64,000 bases of DNA from Clusia tigrina (taxonomy: Eukaryota > Arthropoda > Insecta > Diptera > Clusiidae). Shown here piece after piece: positions 61,324 to 64,000 of this stretch; the stretch's first letter is position 1; each line of letters starts with the position of its first letter. The notes beneath the pieces are model-generated. The model did no database searches and was not told where the DNA came from. It saw only the letters and a list, made by a program, of their open reading frames with translations. The position numbers and the translations under genes are program-made. The stretch covers positions 240,529,889-240,593,888 of the forward strand of contig OV050030.1 in the NCBI GenBank assembly GCA_920105625.2. Direction: 5' to 3'.

Positions 61324-62303
61324 ACGTCCTACATCTATCAAAGTTTGCAATATACAAATGCTTGTAACTTTTTACTGGAGCGTCATAAAACCTCGAAATT
61401 TTGTAACAATAAAGTACTCGAGCCTTTTGTCAATTTAAGCTATCGCTCAAAGCTATGCTACCCTTGAGTCCCAAATCAAACACTGGTAAAACTTCAAATG
61501 GCCCTAACTTCTATACGGTACGTCCTACACCTATCAAAGATTGCAACATTCAAATGCTTGTAACTTTTTACTGGAGCGTCATAAAACCTTGAAATTTTAT
61601 AACAATAAAGTACTCGAGCCTCTTGTCAATTTAAGCTATCGCTCAAAGCTCTGCTACCCTTGTGTCCCAAATCAAACACTGATAAAACTTCAAATGGCCC
61701 TAACTTCTATACGGAACGTCCTACACCTATCAAAGTTTGCAACATACAAATGCTTGTAACTTTTTACTGGAGCATCATAAAACCTCGAAATTTTGTAGCA
61801 ATAAAGTACTCGAGCCTCTTGTCAATTTAAGCTATCGCTCAAAGCTATACTACCCTTGAGTCCCAAATAAAACACTGATTAAATTTCAAATGGCCCTAAC
61901 TTCTATACGGTACGTCCTACACCTATCAAAGTTTGCAACATTCAAATGCTTGTAACTTTTTACTGGAGCGTCATAAAACCTTGAAATTTTGTAACAATAA
62001 AGTACTCGAGCCTCTTGTCAATTTAAGCAATCGCTCAAAGCTATGCTACCCTTGTGTCCCAAATCAAACACTGATAAAACTTCAAATGGCCCTAAATTCT
62101 ATACGGTACGTCCTACACCTATCAAAGTTTGCAATATACAAATGCTTGTAACTTTTTACTGAAGCGTCATAAAACCTTGAAATTTTGTAACAATAAAGTA
62201 CTCGAGCTTCTGCTCAATTAAAGCTATCGCTCAAAGATATGCTATCCTTGAGTCCCAAATTAAACACTGATAAAACTTCAAATGGCCCTAACTTCTATAC
62301 GGT
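61324..62303. repeat. Domain III HOR, unit 2 (five monomers, 980 bp)
   Basis: Monomers 61324, 61520, 61716, 61912 and 62108 correspond to 60148, 60344, 60540, 60736 and 61128. The 60932-type monomer is missing. TGCAATATAC appears at 61348 and 62131, and ACTGAAGCG near 62158 is private. Confidence 0.85.
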
Positions 62304-63283
62304 ACGTCCTACATCTATCAAAGTTTGCAACATACAAATGCTTGTAACTTTTTACTGGAGCGTCATAAAACCTCGAAATTTTGTAACAATAAAGTACTCG
62401 AGCCTTTTGTCAATTTAAGCTATCGCTCAAAGCTATGCTACCCTTGAGTCCCAAATCAAACACTGGTAAAACTTCAAATGGCCCTAACTTCTATACGGTA
62501 CGTCCTACACCTATCAAAGATTGCAACATTCAAATGCTTGTAACTTTTTACTGGAGCGTCATAAAACCTTGAAATTTTATAACAATAAAGTACTCGAGCC
62601 TCTTGTCAATTTAAGCTATCGCTCAAAGCTCTGCTACCCTTGTGTCCCAAATCAAACACTGATAAAACTTCAAATGGCCCTAACTTCTATACGGAACGTC
62701 CTACACCTATCAAAGTTTGCAACATACAAATGCTTGTAACTTTTTACTGGAGCATCATAAAACCTCGAAATTTTGTAACAATAAAGTACTCGAGCCTTTT
62801 GTCAATTTAAGCTATCGCTCAAAGCTATGCTACCCTTGAGTTCCAAATCAAACACTTATAAAACTTCAAATGGCCCTAACTTCTATACGGTACGTCCTAC
62901 ACCTATCAAAGATTGCAACATACAAATGCTTGTAACTTTTTACTGGAGCGTCATAAAACCTTGAAATTTTGTAACAATAAAGTACTCGAGCCTCTTGACA
63001 ATTTAAGTTATCGCTCACAGCTATGCTACCCTTGAGTCCCAAATTAAACACTGATAAAACTTCTAATGGCCCTAACTTCTAAACGGTACGTCCTACACCT
63101 ATCAAAGTTTGCAACATACAAATGCTTGTAACTTTTTACTGGAGCGTCATAAAACCTTGAAATTTTGTAACAATAAAGTACTCGAGCTTCTGCTCAATTA
63201 AAGCTATCGCTCAAAGATATGCTATCCTTGAGTCCCAAATAAAACACTGATAAAACTTCAAATGGCCCTAACTTCTATACGGT
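62304..63283. repeat. Domain III HOR, unit 3 (five monomers, 980 bp)
   Basis: Monomers 62304 and 62500 match 61324 and 61520. Monomer 62696 starts as the GAGCATC type but switches to GTAAC and CCTTTTGTC, then 62892 (AAAGATTGCAAC, CTTGACAATTT, CACAGC) and 63088 (CAATTAAAGC, GCTATCC) follow. The monomer lost in this unit differs from the one lost in unit 2. Confidence 0.82.
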
Positions 63284-64000
63284 ACGACCTACATCTATCA
63301 AAGTTTGCAACATACAAATGCTTGTAACTTTTTGCTGGAGCGTCATAAAACCTCGGAATTTGTAACAATAAAGTACTCGAGCCTCTTGTCAATTTAAGCT
63401 ATCGCTCAAAGCTATGCTACCCTTGAGTCCCAAATCAAACACTGGTAAAACTTCAAATGGCCCTAACTTCTATACGGTACGTCCTACACCTATCAAAGTT
63501 TGCAACATTCAAATGCTTGTAACTTTTTACTGGAGCGTCATAAAACCTTGAAATTTTATAACAATAAAGTACTCGAGCCTCTTGTCAATTTAAGCTATCG
63601 CTCAAAGCTCTGCTACCCTTGAGTCCCAAATCAAACACTGATAAAACTTCAAATGGCCCTAACTTCTATACGGAACGTCCTACACCTATCAAAGTTTGCA
63701 ACATACAAATGCTTGTAACTTTTTACTGGAGCGTCATAAAACCTTGAAATTTTGTAACAATAAAGTACTCGAGCCTCTTGTCAATTTAAGCAATCGCTCA
63801 AAGCTATGCTACCCTTGTGTCCCAAATCAAACACTGATAAAACTTCAAATGGCCGTAAATTATATACGGAACGTCCTACACCTATCAAAGTTTGCAACAT
63901 ACAAATGCTTGTAACTTTTTACTGGAGCGTCATAAAACCTTGAAATTTTGTAACAATAAAGTACTCGAGCCTCTTGACAATTTAAGTTATCGCTCACAGC
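63284..64000. repeat. Array end of window, copy of 57994-58710
   Basis: Monomers 63284 (195 bp, CCTCGGAATTTG), 63479 (TTTTATAAC, AGCTCTGC), 63675 (AAGCAATCGC, GGCCGTAAATTATATACG) and the partial 63871 (CTTGACAATTT, CACAGC) match 57994 onward at 5,290 bp (27 monomers). The private GGCCGTAAAT word supports a recent copy. The array continues past the window edge. Confidence 0.85.

Larger units (their letters stand above)
1..64000. repeat. 196-bp tandem satellite array, 326 full monomers, single orientation
   Basis: The entire window is head-to-tail copies of a 196-bp unit. Words such as GCGTCATAAAACC (monomer 57-69), AGTACTCGAGCC (90-101) and CAATTTAAGCTATCGCTC (108-125) recur once per monomer throughout. 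Stepping the start ACGTCC through the window gives 326 complete monomers plus a 130-bp partial at 63871-64000. The length classes found are 296 x 196, 25 x 195, 2 x 191 and one each of 190, 197 and 210 bp, which sum exactly. No monomer is inverted and no foreign sequence interrupts the array. Monomer types are shuffled into nested higher-order repeats. The array runs off both ends of the window. This organisation is typical of eukaryotic heterochromatic or centromeric satellite. The family is not one I recognise, and any centromere role is inference. Confidence 0.98.

Noticed and set aside
3883..63051. Recurrent - strand open frames of 61-83 codons
   Set aside because: Same cause on the opposite strand. 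They track monomer types rather than any conserved product and have no promoter, signal peptide or domain.
806..63914. Many near-identical + strand open frames of 72-104 codons (for example 5106-5324, 22162-22380, 61933-62151)
   Set aside because: They are one satellite frame seen repeatedly. Most start at TTG (monomer 22-24), cross a boundary and stop at the TAA in CTTGTAAC of the next monomer. They appear wherever a TGA in CCCTTGAGTCCC is changed to TGT. The 196-bp unit is not a multiple of three, there is no initiation context, and the variation does not favour synonymous sites.
1..64000. CRISPR array
   Set aside because: Repeats are contiguous 196-bp units with no alternation of short conserved repeat and unique spacer. 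There are no cas genes and no leader.
1..64000. Tandem RNA gene cluster (5S rRNA, tRNA, snRNA)
   Set aside because: No internal A/B or C box, cloverleaf or 5S core is recognisable in the unit. The T5 run alone is not evidence of a polymerase III gene.
1..64000. CENP-B box or a known centromeric satellite
   Set aside because: I searched the consensus by eye for the TTCG...CGGG pattern and did not find it. The monomer resembles no alpha, minor or plant 178-180-bp satellite known to me. A centromere role therefore remains unproven.
1..64000. Telomeric or subtelomeric simple repeats
   Set aside because: No TTAGGG-, TTTAGGG- or TTAGG-like tracts occur.
1..64000. A novel multi-gene system hidden in the window
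   Set aside because: Every base is accounted for by the monomer register, so there is no space for a gene cluster. The interest lies in repeat evolution rather than in encoded functions.

Overview
The whole 64 kb is one uninterrupted array of a tandem satellite repeat. I find no protein-coding gene, structural RNA gene, transposon or single-copy sequence. The basic monomer is 196 bp. Taking base 1 of the window (ACGTCCTAC) as monomer position 1, I could follow the register from end to end: 326 complete monomers plus a 130-bp partial monomer at 63871-64000, all in the same orientation. Stepping through by hand gives 296 monomers of 196 bp, 25 of 195 bp, two of 191 bp, and one each of 190, 197 and 210 bp. 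These lengths account for every base, so there is no room for a hidden insertion larger than 14 bp. Both window ends fall inside the array, so its true length is greater than 64 kb.

This is the architecture of eukaryotic satellite DNA, centromeric, pericentromeric or otherwise heterochromatic. The monomer is about one nucleosome repeat long, roughly 37% GC, and organised into nested higher-order repeats (HORs). I do not recognise the monomer family and cannot name the organism. I see no CENP-B-box-like motif, so centromere identity is a guess.

Layout. Domain I (about 1-13.7 kb) carries private monomer classes: 190/191-bp monomers with a 5-bp loss, CCCATGTGTCCC and CCCTCTAGTCCC variants. It contains a 9-monomer HOR (two tandem copies at 197-3712 and a partial third at 8627-10130) and a 2.65-kb block duplicated 6,477 bp apart (about 3830-6480 and 10307-12957). 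One 210-bp monomer at 6457-6666 carries a 14-bp inverted insertion that makes a hairpin. A transition zone (13.5-15.7 kb) introduces the classes that dominate the rest. Domain II (about 15.7-59.2 kb) is marked by 23 monomers of 195 bp with a shared 1-bp deletion. It is built from a recurrent five-monomer unit (types a-b-c-d-e, 980 bp), 979-bp pentamers, 7- and 8-mers and a 3,331-bp 17-monomer register, with a block of about 9.1 kb repeated at an exact 13,321-bp (68-monomer) offset. Domain III (59.2-64 kb) is a run of short 5-6-monomer units with their own markers, ending in a copy of about 58.0-58.7 kb.

The most informative signals are chimeric monomers, which show where in-register unequal exchange deleted exactly one monomer. 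They include what look like two different deletions at the same site in sister copies. Others are the template-switch-like hairpin insertion, a short conversion-like tract, and a cluster of private substitutions in one copy of the 13.3-kb duplication. The many recurrent 61-86 codon reading frames are a by-product of repetition: the long ones start at TTG, cross a monomer boundary and stop, and since 196 = 3x65+1 the frame shifts at every monomer.
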